15,796 nt of DNA from an uncultured Wenzhouxiangella sp. GTDB taxonomy: Bacteria > Pseudomonadota > Gammaproteobacteria > Xanthomonadales > Wenzhouxiangellaceae. The notes under the pieces are model-generated. The model was not told the origin of the DNA and made no database searches. It worked only from the letters and a program-made list of their open reading frames with translations. The stretch lies in assembly GCA_937876395.1 (NCBI GenBank), contig CALEIM010000064.1:1-15796 (forward strand). Reading direction: 5' to 3'. Position 1 is the stretch's first letter, and each line of letters begins with the position of its first letter. The position numbers and the translations under genes were made by a program. Shown piece by piece: positions 7,814 through 14,972 of the stretch.

Positions 7814-7895
7814 AATTGCTGCGCAAGATTTGCCACTCGCGTTTGCCCGTAAACGATGCCAGAGCCTGAAAATAAAGCGGGTCAGCGCGTCCCGC

Positions 7896-7901
7896 TATAC
7901 T
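7896..7901 (+). promoter_or_regulatory. Candidate -10 box for the gene at 7958
   Basis: TATACT is a five-of-six match to the sigma-70 -10 consensus and would give a leader of about 50 bases. The -35 position is poor (AATAAA/ATAAAG region). The GCGGG at 7877-7881 and CCCGC at 7891-7895 form an inverted repeat immediately upstream of the box, where a repressor might bind. Confidence 0.3.
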
Positions 7902-7957
7902 GGCACGGGAATTGCTGGGTAGTCATCAGTGCATATCCGACCAATCAGGAAAACCAG

Positions 7958-8779
7958 ATGGAAAAGCGTCCTTTCTCATCCAATGTCCACGAGCTGGATC
8001 CTGCGCAGCACCCGGAGCGCAGCGTGGTGCCGGCCGATCAGCTTGAGCGCATTATTGCCCGCGCCGCGGTGCTGCAGAATGCCAGCGGGGAAGGCCATGA
8101 GCGCCGTCTGACACCCGAGGAGATTGTCAGCATCGGTGAGGAGGTGGGTCTGTCGCCCGAGCACGTCCGGCGCGCCCTGGCCGAGTGGCGGGCCGATTCC
8201 CTGGCGCCTCCAGAGCCTGAGGATGACCCGTTTGCCGCGCGCCTGGTGGGGCCTGCGCATGTGCGCGTTCGGCGCATTATTGCCGGCGAGGCGGGCGCGG
8301 TTCATCGGCGCTTCGAGCGGCATCTGCGCGAGACCGAGCTGATGCGCCCGATACGTCAGCGTGCCGACGAGTCGCTGTGGGAAGCCAGCGAAGGCCTGGC
8401 CACCAGCCTCAAGCGCGGTCTGTCGTGGGCATTTGGTGAAGATGGGCGCAGCTACGAGCTGTCCGAGCTTAAATCGCTGGGTATTGTCACCGCCGAGGCC
8501 GGCGAAGACAGCACCATGGTCACTCTGACCGCTGATTTATCTGAAGAGCGTGATGACACGCTGTCCGGCTGGGCCTGGACGCTGTTTGGCATGGCTGCTG
8601 TCGGCCTGGCTTTTGTGATCATTGCGGGTAGCTGGTGGGCCTGGCTGCTGCTGCTCGGCGCGGTCGGCGGCGCGGTGGCTGGGCCGTGGATGATGACGCG
8701 AGGTTTTCGCAACTCGCGCCGGCGTGCGGCGCTGCTGCTGGAAGGTCTGCTTGATCAGCTTGAACCCCGGCGCTACTGA
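7958..8779 (+). CDS. Unrecognised two-helix membrane protein
   Basis: 273 aa from the ATG at 7958, chosen because AGGA sits eight bases upstream; the frame is open back to 7856 but that extension has no ribosome-binding site. I do not recognise a named family. Residues 25-80 are helical and charged (ERIIARAAVLQNASG, then LTPEEIVSIGEEVGLSPEHVRRAL), a layout I associate with cytoplasmic heads of small membrane proteins in high-G+C environmental bacteria. Residues 80-200 are soluble and mixed in character. Two hydrophobic helices follow at about 205-224 and 227-246 (SWWAWLLLLGAVGGAVAG), joined by a tight turn, then a basic tail (NSRRRAALLLEGLLDQL). With both ends basic or cytoplasmic-looking, a hairpin topology is likely. 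It is divergent from the export operon and might share control with it through the repeats between them. Confidence 0.75.
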   Translation: MEKRPFSSNVHELDPAQHPERSVVPADQLERIIARAAVLQNASGEGHERRLTPEEIVSIGEEVGLSPEHVRRALAEWRADSLAPPEPEDDPFAARLVGPAHVRVRRIIAGEAGAVHRRFERHLRETELMRPIRQRADESLWEASEGLATSLKRGLSWAFGEDGRSYELSELKSLGIVTAEAGEDSTMVTLTADLSEERDDTLSGWAWTLFGMAAVGLAFVIIAGSWWAWLLLLGAVGGAVAGPWMMTRGFRNSRRRAALLLEGLLDQLEPRRY

Positions 8780-8782
8780 TCC

Positions 8783-8804
8783 GGCCACCGACCAGCGGGT
8801 GGCC
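8783..8804. terminator. Inverted repeat between convergent genes
   Basis: GGCCACC (8783-8789) and GGTGGCC (8798-8804) form a perfect 7-bp stem with an 8-base loop in the 46-bp space between two convergent genes. There is no T-run on either side, so it may halt transcription only weakly. A second pair, CCGGCC (8781-8786) with GGCCGG (8813-8818), overlaps it. Confidence 0.35.
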
Positions 8805-8825
8805 AGAACAGCGGCCGGTTTCGCT

Positions 8826-10034
8826 TCAGGGGCCGGAAAGCTCGAAGCGGTCTTCGAAAAGAATGGAGGACTCGCCGTAAATGAACTTGCGGCTGAGCGT
8901 CTGGGAGCCCATTTTCACTTCAAAGCGCCACACACCCTCATAGCTGGGGTCGGTTCCGAGCGTGTTCCAGTTCCACCACCACCAGGCCGCGTTGTATTCG
9001 GTGGGCTGGGCCGGGTTGAAATCAAAATCCCATGAAGTGTAGAGCGCACCGTCGGGCCGATACAGGCTCAACTTGATCGTGTCTTGGGTATCGAGCGCGT
9101 CGCGCAGGTAGATGGCAAACCAGACCGGAGCACCAAACGGCAGTTGCTCGGTGAGCGCGGCGGCCTCTTGGCCCGGGTTGGGGCAGCTTACGGCCATTGA
9201 TGGCGCGGCATCATGGACGCCGATGGCGTTGAGCGCGGTATCGCGGTACGGGCGCTGGCTCTGCCACAGTGAGTCGCCCGCCCGGCATGCCCCGGCATGC
9301 GGCTCGTAAATGGTTGCCCCGACCTGATTCGACGAGCGCAGCTCCAGATGCAGATGCGGCCCGGTCGAGTTTCCTGAGCTGCCGACCAGGCCTAGAAATT
9401 CACCGGCAGCCACGGTACTGCCCACCGATTTATTGGTCAGCGAGCCTTTTTTCATGTGCCCGTACCAGGCCACGCTGCCGTCGGCGTGCTGAACGTATAC
9501 CGCGTTCCAGGGGTCGCCTTCCATTTCGCAGCTTCGGTCATTGTTGCCATCATGCCTGGCCAGAATGGTGCCGGGAGCGACGGCCACGATCTCGATCATT
9601 TCCTGATCCATCATTCGCCACGGGAAAGGCCACAGGAAATAGTCGATCCCGGCGTGGTTGTAGCCTGAACTGAGATCGTAGGTGCGCTGCTTGCACATGT
9701 AGTCCAGCAGCTGGTTGGGAAAGTTGGGGTCCAGATCGACGAAGCCTGAAACGCCGTGATAGTCATCGAACTCGAAACCGGGCCGGGCGCGCAGCGGCCA
9801 GCCCAGGCTGAAGGGGTCGATGCTGGTTCCGCCGCGTGCAAGCAGACCGGCCAGCTCCAGCCGCTGGGCGGATTCGGCAAGCTCCTGCTCGATGGCCAGG
9901 CGCTGAGCGGGCGTCATGTGGTCGGAAAAGGCGGCGGCATCGACAAAGCCGCCGCCGAAATCGTCGGGCGGGCGTGCTGACAAGGGAAGGGCGATCAGCA
10001 GGATCATAGTGGCAACGCAGATTTTTGCTGGCAT
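8826..10034 (-). CDS. Secreted M23 (LytM-type) metallopeptidase
   Basis: 402 aa from the ATG at 10034, preferred over one nine codons upstream because AGGAAA sits about six bases before it and the protein then opens with a Sec signal peptide (MPAKICVATMILLIALPLSA). The peptidase domain spans about residues 120-235. Zinc ligands are H127 and D131 in HAGID and H229 in GPHLHLE, with H227 and H193 (WYGHM) as the usual catalytic histidines. M23 enzymes cut peptidoglycan cross-bridges or peptides; the complete ligand set argues for activity. A C-terminal beta-rich domain (about 285-390) holds the odd run WWWWNWN. The protein ends ILFEDRFELSGP, a short tail resembling the IF.D.FE endings I associate with secreted proteins of Xanthomonadales-like bacteria. 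It should act in the periplasm or outside the cell. Confidence 0.92.
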   Translation of the reverse strand: MPAKICVATMILLIALPLSARPPDDFGGGFVDAAAFSDHMTPAQRLAIEQELAESAQRLELAGLLARGGTSIDPFSLGWPLRARPGFEFDDYHGVSGFVDLDPNFPNQLLDYMCKQRTYDLSSGYNHAGIDYFLWPFPWRMMDQEMIEIVAVAPGTILARHDGNNDRSCEMEGDPWNAVYVQHADGSVAWYGHMKKGSLTNKSVGSTVAAGEFLGLVGSSGNSTGPHLHLELRSSNQVGATIYEPHAGACRAGDSLWQSQRPYRDTALNAIGVHDAAPSMAVSCPNPGQEAAALTEQLPFGAPVWFAIYLRDALDTQDTIKLSLYRPDGALYTSWDFDFNPAQPTEYNAAWWWWNWNTLGTDPSYEGVWRFEVKMGSQTLSRKFIYGESSILFEDRFELSGP

Positions 10035-10050
10035 GGTGGTTTCCTGAAAG

Positions 10051-10066
10051 GGCCGTCCCAACGGCC
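10051..10066. other. Hairpin in the peptidase leader
   Basis: GGCCGT and ACGGCC form a perfect 6-bp stem around the four-base loop CCCA. On the minus strand it lies just before the Shine-Dalgarno sequence of the M23 gene and 56 bp after the stop of the acyltransferase gene. It could end acyltransferase transcription weakly (only a TTT follows) or influence peptidase translation. Confidence 0.3.
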
Positions 10067-10122
10067 GGGTATTAAGGGAACGCGCTATTGGACTCTGAAC
10101 CGGCTCAGCTTTGTTCCTGAAC

Positions 10123-11028
10123 TCAGTTTCTGCGGTGTTTTTTTCTGACGGGATACGGTGAACTTTGGCCCGGCGGCGCCATGCTGAAGCGCTTGTAGCT
10201 CCACAGGTACTGGGCCGGATCGCGACGAATCTCGTCTTCGAGCCAGCCGTGCATCACCGTCAGGGCCTGGTAGGGATCGGCATCGGCAATGGCCTCGTCA
10301 GCCGGCACCAGGCGCAGAGCCCAGCCGCGGCCAGCGTCGAGTCGACGCGCGCTGATGAATACCACCGCAGCACCCGTGCGGTGGGCCAGGCGGTTGAGCA
10401 GGGTGCCGCTCAAGGCCGGTTGACCAAAAAATGGTACGAATACACCTTCGCCCTGCTTGGGTTGCTGATCGGCCAGAATGCCGACGGCTTGACCACCGCG
10501 CAGTCCAGCGAGCAGCCGGCGCATCGCCGCTGAGCCGCTGGCGACCATGCGGCAGCCGAAGCGGCCTCGCGTTTGTGTGATCAGGTGGTCGAAGCCGGCA
10601 TCGCGCGGCGCCTTGTACAGCGCGGTCAGCTCGGTGTTGAGCGACAACCACAGCGGCAGCATTTCCCAGTTGCCAAAGTGGGCACCGACCAAAATCGTAC
10701 CGCGTCCCGATTCAATCAGTTCGCGCGTTGCCGGCCAGCCTTCGACCGAGCGAATATGGCGGTCAATATGCTTGGCAGACCAGAACGAAACGGCCCCGGT
10801 TTCGAGTACCAGGCGGGCAGTTTCAACCAGATGCTGGCGATAAATCTGCTCGCGCTGATGCCGATCAAGTTCGGGAAAACACAGCGCAAGATTGGTGCGA
10901 ACGATGGCATGCCCCCGCCAGGGGATAAAGCGCAGCAGCCAGCCCAGCACCCACCCGAGTCGGTACAGCAGTGGCAGCGGCAGCCAGGCGAGCAGACGCA
11001 GCAGGGCAGTGGCAAGATGGACTTTCAT
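10123..11028 (-). CDS. Lysophospholipid/lipid A acyltransferase, LpxL/HtrB family
   Basis: 301 aa, the usual length for this family. A hydrophobic N-terminus (LLRLLAWLPLPLLYRLGW) anchors the enzyme in the inner membrane. The catalytic H-X4-E motif is H117...E122 in GAHFGNWE. Further family signatures are DQQPKQGEGVFVPFFGQPA (about 187-205), acceptor-site residues around 208-215 (GTLLNRLA) and the C-terminal DPAQYLWSYKRF. Members transfer a secondary acyl chain from acyl-ACP to Kdo2-lipid IVA on the cytoplasmic face of the inner membrane; sequence alone does not separate LpxL, LpxM and LpxP-like specificity, so no symbol is assigned. The C-terminus is basic (VRKKHRRN). It is divergent from dtd across 98 bp and upstream of the M23 peptidase on the same strand. 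Confidence 0.92.
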   Translation of the reverse strand: MKVHLATALLRLLAWLPLPLLYRLGWVLGWLLRFIPWRGHAIVRTNLALCFPELDRHQREQIYRQHLVETARLVLETGAVSFWSAKHIDRHIRSVEGWPATRELIESGRGTILVGAHFGNWEMLPLWLSLNTELTALYKAPRDAGFDHLITQTRGRFGCRMVASGSAAMRRLLAGLRGGQAVGILADQQPKQGEGVFVPFFGQPALSGTLLNRLAHRTGAAVVFISARRLDAGRGWALRLVPADEAIADADPYQALTVMHGWLEDEIRRDPAQYLWSYKRFSMAPPGQSSPYPVRKKHRRN

Positions 11029-11086
11029 TGGTTCCCGGTCGACGCGGAATGCGGCTGGCCGAATGATACCGGATTGCTGGCCCGGG

Positions 11087-11092
11087 TAAAAT
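11087..11092 (+). promoter_or_regulatory. Candidate -10 box for dtd
   Basis: TAAAAT is a five-of-six match to the -10 consensus 35 bases before the dtd start, in the only AT-rich patch of the divergent lpxL-like/dtd spacer. No clear -35 box is seen. On the opposite strand, TATCAT at 11063-11068 is an equally weak candidate for the acyltransferase. Confidence 0.3.
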
Positions 11093-11126
11093 TATCCTGG
11101 TTCTTCCCTGGAAAAAAAGTGTACGG

Positions 11127-11567
11127 ATGATCGGACTGTTGCAGCGCGTTCAGTTGGCCGCGGTGGCCATTGACGGTCAGACCGTGGCCGCGATCGGTCC
11201 GGGGGTTTTGCTGTTGGCCGGTTTTCGGCGCGGCGATCGCGCCGAGCGGATTGAGCGCTTTGTGGAGCGGGTGCTGAACTATCGCATTTTTGCCGACGAT
11301 CAGGGCCGCATGAACAGGAGCCTGCGCGACATCGGCGGCAGCCTGCTGGTGGTGCCGCAGTTCACCCTGGCGGCCGACACCAGTTCCGGCAATCGACCAA
11401 GCTTCACGCCGGCCGCCGCACCGGATGAAGGCGAGCGCCTGTTTGCCGCTCTGATCGAGCAGTGCGAAAAAGCCTGGCCGGACAGCTCCTTTGGCCGCTT
11501 CGGCGCCGATATGCAGGTCAGCCTGATCAACGACGGGCCGGTGACCCTGTGGCTGGAGGTGGATTAG
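11127..11567 (+). CDS. dtd: D-aminoacyl-tRNA deacylase
   Basis: 146 aa, matching the usual 145 or so of the bacterial enzyme. It opens MIGLLQRVQLAAVAIDG, the conserved start of DTD. The catalytic strand VVPQFTLAAD (S replaced by P at the first position of the common SQFTL motif), GNRPSF, and the Gly-cisPro chirality motif NDGPVT near the C-terminus are all present. The enzyme hydrolyses D-aminoacyl (and glycyl-) esters from mischarged tRNAs and so protects translation; it is cytoplasmic and works as a dimer. A purine-rich GGAAAAAAAG lies about seven bases upstream of the ATG. Downstream it runs almost into the convergent DUF4124 gene, with only seven bases between stops. Confidence 0.96.
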   Translation: MIGLLQRVQLAAVAIDGQTVAAIGPGVLLLAGFRRGDRAERIERFVERVLNYRIFADDQGRMNRSLRDIGGSLLVVPQFTLAADTSSGNRPSFTPAAAPDEGERLFAALIEQCEKAWPDSSFGRFGADMQVSLINDGPVTLWLEVD

Positions 11568-11574
11568 TAGCAGC

Positions 11575-12090
11575 TCACTCGATGACGGGTGGTGCCGTGC
11601 TGAAGATGACCGGGCCGGCGCCGCCGAGCAGGCGTCCGGACGGGGTTTGCAGCCTGGCTTCCAGGCGATGCAGGCCCGGTTCGGACACGTGGACTCCGGT
11701 TTCCAATGAATGAACCGGTTTGAGCGCCTGACCGTCGAGAATGAGCACGATCTCGGCGCTTGGCGGAATGTCGATGTCGCTGGCCATGATGACCTTTAGG
11801 CTGGAGCCCAGCAGGGTGATGGTCTGACCGTCGGCCGGCTGTTCGATGCGGAAGTTCATCGCCTGTTGCGGCGCTGCTGTATCGTTGGCCGGATCAACTT
11901 CAGGCAGGGCGTCCGCCCCGCCTTCAAGCACGTTGAGCTCGGGCAGCACCATTGGCTCGGCATCGTCGTCAGGCTTCTGGTCGGTGTAGGTGACGTTGCC
12001 GTGTTCATCGACCACGCGATAGATTTCCTGGGCCTGCGCGCTGGCGGCCAGCAGCACAGACAGCAACAGAATCATGGACAGGGTTTTCAT
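11575..12090 (-). CDS. Secreted DUF4124-domain protein
   Basis: 171 aa with a Sec signal peptide (MKTLSMILLLSVLLAASAQA) followed at once by the DUF4124 core, QEIYRVVDEHGNVTYTDQKP. A low-complexity acidic linker (about 42-75) leads to a C-terminal beta-rich segment (about 78-168) that looks like an immunoglobulin-type fold. Start supported by GAGG five bases before the ATG. It begins 10 bp after the glnA stop on the same strand, so the two are almost certainly cotranscribed. A DUF4124 gene after glnA is a recurring gammaproteobacterial arrangement, usually leading on to ntrBC; here the operon ends instead. The molecular function of DUF4124 is unknown to me; location should be periplasm. Confidence 0.88.
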   Translation of the reverse strand: MKTLSMILLLSVLLAASAQAQEIYRVVDEHGNVTYTDQKPDDDAEPMVLPELNVLEGGADALPEVDPANDTAAPQQAMNFRIEQPADGQTITLLGSSLKVIMASDIDIPPSAEIVLILDGQALKPVHSLETGVHVSEPGLHRLEARLQTPSGRLLGGAGPVIFSTAPPVIE

Positions 12091-12100
12091 TACTACCTCA

Positions 12101-13510
12101 TTAGCTTGAGTAGTACATGTCGAACTCGACCGGATGGGTGGACATTCTCAGGCGCGTGACCTCTTTCATCTTCAGCGCAATATAGGCGTCGATGAGGTCA
12201 TCGGAGAACACGTCGCCGGCCTTGAGGAAATCGCGGTCGGCGTCGAGCGCTTCCAGAGCCTGATCCAGTGCGTGGCAGACGCGCGGGATATCGCGCTCCT
12301 CTTCCGGCGGCAGGTCGTAGAGATCCTTGTCCATCGGCGGGCCGGGATTGATCTTGTTCAGAACGCCGTCCAGGCCGGCCATCAGCATGGCGGAGAAAAT
12401 CAGGTAGGGGTTGCCCACCGCATCGCCAAAGCGGACCTCGATGCGCCGCGCCTTGTCCGAGCTGACCCACGGCACCCGGCAGGACGCCGAGCGGTTGCGC
12501 GCCGAATAGGCCAGCAGTACCGGCGCTTCGAAGCCGGGTACCAGGCGCTTGTAGCTGTTGGTCGTCGAGTTGGCAAAGGCGTTGAGCGCGCGGGCGTGTT
12601 TGAAAATGCCGCCGATGTAATGCAGGGCCGTCTCGCTTAAGCCGCCGTAGCCGTCGCCGGCAAACAGGTTGCGGCCGTCTTTTGAAAAGCTTTGATGGAC
12701 GTGCATGCCCGAGCCGTTGTCGCCGACCAGGGGCTTGGGCATGAAGGTGGCGGTGCGACCGTGGCTGTGGGCGACGTTGTGAATGACATACTTGGTGATC
12801 TGCAGCTCGTCGGCCTTGCGCACCAGCGTATTGAAGCGCGTGCCGATCTCGCACTGGCCGGCGGTGCCGACTTCGTGGTGATGCACCTCGACCGGGATCC
12901 CGCAGGCCTCCAGGGTCAGGCACATCAGCGCGCGCAGATCGCTCAGACCGTCGACCGGCGGCACCGGGAAATAGCCTCCCTTGACGCGCGGACGGTGGCC
13001 GTGATTGCCGTCCTCGAAACGCTTGTTGGTGTTCCAGGCGGCTTCTTCCGCATCAATGGCGAAGGAGCAGCCGGAGATGTCATTTTTCCAGCGCACGTCG
13101 TCAAAGATGAAAAACTCCGGCTCGGGGCCGAAATAGGCCGCATCGGCAATTCCACTGGACTGCAGCCAGGCTTCAGCCCGCCGGGCCAGCGAACGCGGAC
13201 AGCGGCCGTAGCCCTGGAGCGTGTCGGGCTCGAGAATATCGCAGATGATGTTGAGCGTCGGATATTCGGCAAACGGATCTCGGTAGGCGGTCTCAGGATC
13301 GGGCATGATGACCATGTCGGATTCGTTGATGCCTTTCCAACCGACGATCGAGGAGCCGTCGAACATCTTGCCTTCCTCGAACATCTCCTGATCAACGGCG
13401 TGGGCCGGAACGGTCAGATGCTGTTCCTTGCCCAGGGTGTCGGTGAAACGCAGATCGACAAACTGGATGTCTTCGGCTTCAATGCGCTGGATGATGTCGT
13501 TGGCGGCCAT
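12101..13510 (-). CDS. glnA: Glutamine synthetase, type I
   Basis: 469 aa from the ATG at 13510, the length of the E. coli enzyme, beginning MAANDIIQRIEAEDIQFVDLRF as expected. A longer frame (ATG at 13549 or beyond) adds residues with no family match. GAGG lies 11 bases before the chosen ATG, rather far. Metal and substrate motifs are intact: E130/E132 in FGPEPEFF, E213 in HHHEVGTAG, H270 in NGSGMHVH, R322 (YKRLVPGFEAP), R338 (SARNRS). Y398 in DLYDLPPEE is the adenylylation tyrosine, so activity is probably controlled by GlnE. The enzyme makes glutamine from glutamate, ammonia and ATP as a cytoplasmic dodecamer and is the main route of ammonium assimilation. It is followed by the DUF4124 gene; ntrBC is not adjacent. 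Confidence 0.98.
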   Translation of the reverse strand: MAANDIIQRIEAEDIQFVDLRFTDTLGKEQHLTVPAHAVDQEMFEEGKMFDGSSIVGWKGINESDMVIMPDPETAYRDPFAEYPTLNIICDILEPDTLQGYGRCPRSLARRAEAWLQSSGIADAAYFGPEPEFFIFDDVRWKNDISGCSFAIDAEEAAWNTNKRFEDGNHGHRPRVKGGYFPVPPVDGLSDLRALMCLTLEACGIPVEVHHHEVGTAGQCEIGTRFNTLVRKADELQITKYVIHNVAHSHGRTATFMPKPLVGDNGSGMHVHQSFSKDGRNLFAGDGYGGLSETALHYIGGIFKHARALNAFANSTTNSYKRLVPGFEAPVLLAYSARNRSASCRVPWVSSDKARRIEVRFGDAVGNPYLIFSAMLMAGLDGVLNKINPGPPMDKDLYDLPPEEERDIPRVCHALDQALEALDADRDFLKAGDVFSDDLIDAYIALKMKEVTRLRMSTHPVEFDMYYSS

Positions 13511-13607
13511 GATGGCGGGGACCTCGGAGTCGGGTGGGGACAATTTCATATCGCGTGCCAGGACATGAGCCGCTGTTTCCGGCCAGCCAATGACAATCGC
13601 TGCGCAT

Positions 13608-13638
13608 ATTCTACGCAACTCGGACCAACAGCGCCCAA
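13608..13638 (-). promoter_or_regulatory. Candidate sigma-70 promoter for glnA
   Basis: On the minus strand TTGGGC (13638-13633) and TAGAAT (13613-13608) are separated by 19 bases, slightly long. TAGAAT matches the -10 consensus at five of six positions. The leader would be about 90 bases. Confidence 0.3.
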
Positions 13639-14191
13639 TTTTTGATAGTCCAGCGCCGAAGCGACTACCTAATTACGCCGGTTTACAAACGATTGAAAAG
13701 GCCGAGTTTCGCATCGTAACCATCGAAAAAACAGCAGGTTACGATATGGTTCACAACGTGGCTCAGTTTTCAGGAGGGCCTGAGTAGGATCAGATTCCTG
13801 AAAAAATATGGCGCCGACAAGCCTGCCACGATGCAGGGCGACGAATAGTGCCGCTCAAAGGCTCTGATGTGATTCGGTCAAGCTGTAGAGCAGGGCGATC
13901 CCAACTGAACGGGCGGGACGCCAGCGCGGTGCGACCGGCAGCCTGAGCACGCGCCCACCCGCGCCGTCAAAGTGCCCTTCATGCCCGCAGGACGCACCGA
14001 CCGCAACGCCGAAGTTGCTCTGAGAGAGGGGTCGAGCGTGTCCACTTGGGTGGATGGCGCCGCAGAGTGGGCCAGGTTCGCGACTAAACGTTCCTCGCTT
14101 GGCCTGCGCAGCCAATAATTCATGATTCTGGTCGGGAGCGGAAAGGGAAAGCCAAGCGCGGAGAAGGCAACGCGAATCGTGAGAAGAGAGA
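13639..14191. other. Gene-poor region with no supported gene
   Basis: About 550 bp in which I can support no gene. From 13639 to 13850 the sequence is mixed and shows a short imperfect inverted repeat (TCAGG at 13769-13773 with CCTGA at 13778-13782). From 13855 to 14288 the minus strand is open in two overlapping frames (86 and 136 codons), rich in Arg, Gly, Ser and Pro and without a ribosome-binding site or familiar motif; they look like artefacts of a GC-rich, stop-poor stretch or the remains of a decayed element. No tRNA, terminator with T-run or transposase remnant was seen. Confidence 0.5.
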
Positions 14192-14220
14192 TTGGAAAAG
14201 TCATCAAATTGCTGTAGGCT
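14192..14220 (+). promoter_or_regulatory. Candidate promoter for the secreted-protein gene
   Basis: TTGGAA (14192-14197) and TAGGCT (14215-14220) lie 17 bases apart. The -35 matches four of six and the -10 three of six, so the call rests mostly on spacing and on its place about 40 bases before the ATG. Confidence 0.22.
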
Positions 14221-14225
14221 GGACT

Positions 14226-14254
14226 CTCCCCTCGTGATCGGGGTTTTCGGGGAG
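14226..14254 (+). promoter_or_regulatory. Possible Shine-Dalgarno-sequestering hairpin
   Basis: CTCCCC (14226-14231) is complementary to GGGGAG (14249-14254), which is the Shine-Dalgarno sequence five bases before the ATG at 14260. The same CCCC can instead pair with GGGG at 14240-14243. Two exclusive pairings would allow translation to be switched; this is a paper reading and no folding was computed. Confidence 0.3.
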
Positions 14255-14259
14255 CCGCC

Positions 14260-14895
14260 ATGAACAAATCCATACCGACAGTAGGCATCGTGTTTGTATT
14301 ACTCTTCCTTGGCGGTGAAGCAAGTGGTCAGCTGTGGGACCTAGGATTTAACAGTCCCGTTATACGATCCGATTACCCTGACCCAATCACAGGAACCGCA
14401 ACATCTCCTCTTTCGATTGATAGCACATGTCTATGGGGAGGCGCCTGTGTACAACATAGCGGCATTTTTGAATAGTCAAATTGGTGGGAACTAGGTAATG
14501 CTGGCACGGAAGACCTTCATTACGTCGCGCATTTCAATTTAGAGCCAGCTTTTTTCCCTTCTGGACCGACTGCGCATGGCTCCAGTTGCAGTGGACAAAG
14601 CGCGCCGTTTCCCTATGGCCCGCCAGCGCAAAGTTTGCCGATGGGACTGCCGGGCAGTGACATTTTTGGGTTCACTACAGAGAATCAGTCTGATCCAGGC
14701 AACTGGAGAATGCACTTTGTTCTCAGGCTGGACCTGACGAAACCTTTGTTTTCAACCTGCCAGCCTTCCTTTCCGGATGCCATTGAAGGTGCGCCGTATG
14801 CTCATTACAACATATTTAATGAATGGACCTATGATACAAGTGATATTGGATGGACCGGACTCTGGATTTCATATCAAGGGATGGAAACCTTCTAG
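14260..14895 (+). pseudogene. Secreted protein of unknown function interrupted by an in-frame TAG
   Basis: From the ATG at 14260, with GGGGAG five bases upstream, the frame encodes a Sec signal peptide (about 1-23, VGIVFVLLFLGGEASG) and then stops at TAG 14473-14475 after 71 codons. In the same frame 139 further sense codons follow to a TAG at 14893-14895, keeping the same style: rich in Trp, Gly, Asn, Pro and Tyr, no charge clusters. Cysteines at 57, 63, 110 and 167 (counting through the stop) fall two on each side of it and could form two disulfides. An intact product would be about 211 aa. I recognise no family. The TAG sits between GIFE and SNWW and would need one change from CAG (Gln). 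It may be a recent nonsense mutation, a base-call error, or a read-through site. Two separate short genes are unlikely, as the second part has no ribosome-binding site. Confidence 0.7.
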
Positions 14896-14972
14896 AAGGT
14901 AGCTTGGTTTATTTGTGCTTCACACTTTTTTATGAGCGTGGACCGGTCTGTCTCAGGCACTTCTCACACCAG

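Noticed and set aside
9281..9300. Exact 10-bp tandem duplication CCCGGCATGC inside the M23 gene
   Set aside because: A recent 10-bp insertion would shift the frame, but the protein is coherent on both sides, ending in the expected C-terminal domain. It encodes HAGACRAG and is probably incidental.
13545..13560. Sigma-54-like sequence on the minus strand before glnA, TGGCACG then four bases then ATGAA
   Set aside because: The -24 element is perfect, but the -12 element lacks the required GC (it reads GA), and the leader would be only about 20 bases. I regard it as chance unless the start is mapped there.
13511..13618. Extended N-terminus for glutamine synthetase
   Set aside because: The extra 36 residues match nothing in the family and the ATG at 13510 gives the standard 469-residue enzyme.
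12692..13645. 317-codon plus-strand open frame antisense to glnA
   Set aside because: Lies wholly against a highly conserved glutamine synthetase gene and has no recognisable protein features; a shadow frame.
13769..13806. TCAGGA ... TCCTGAAAAAA as a terminator
   Set aside because: The loop is about 20 bases and the homopolymer is A on the plus strand; on the minus strand the T-run precedes rather than follows the stem.
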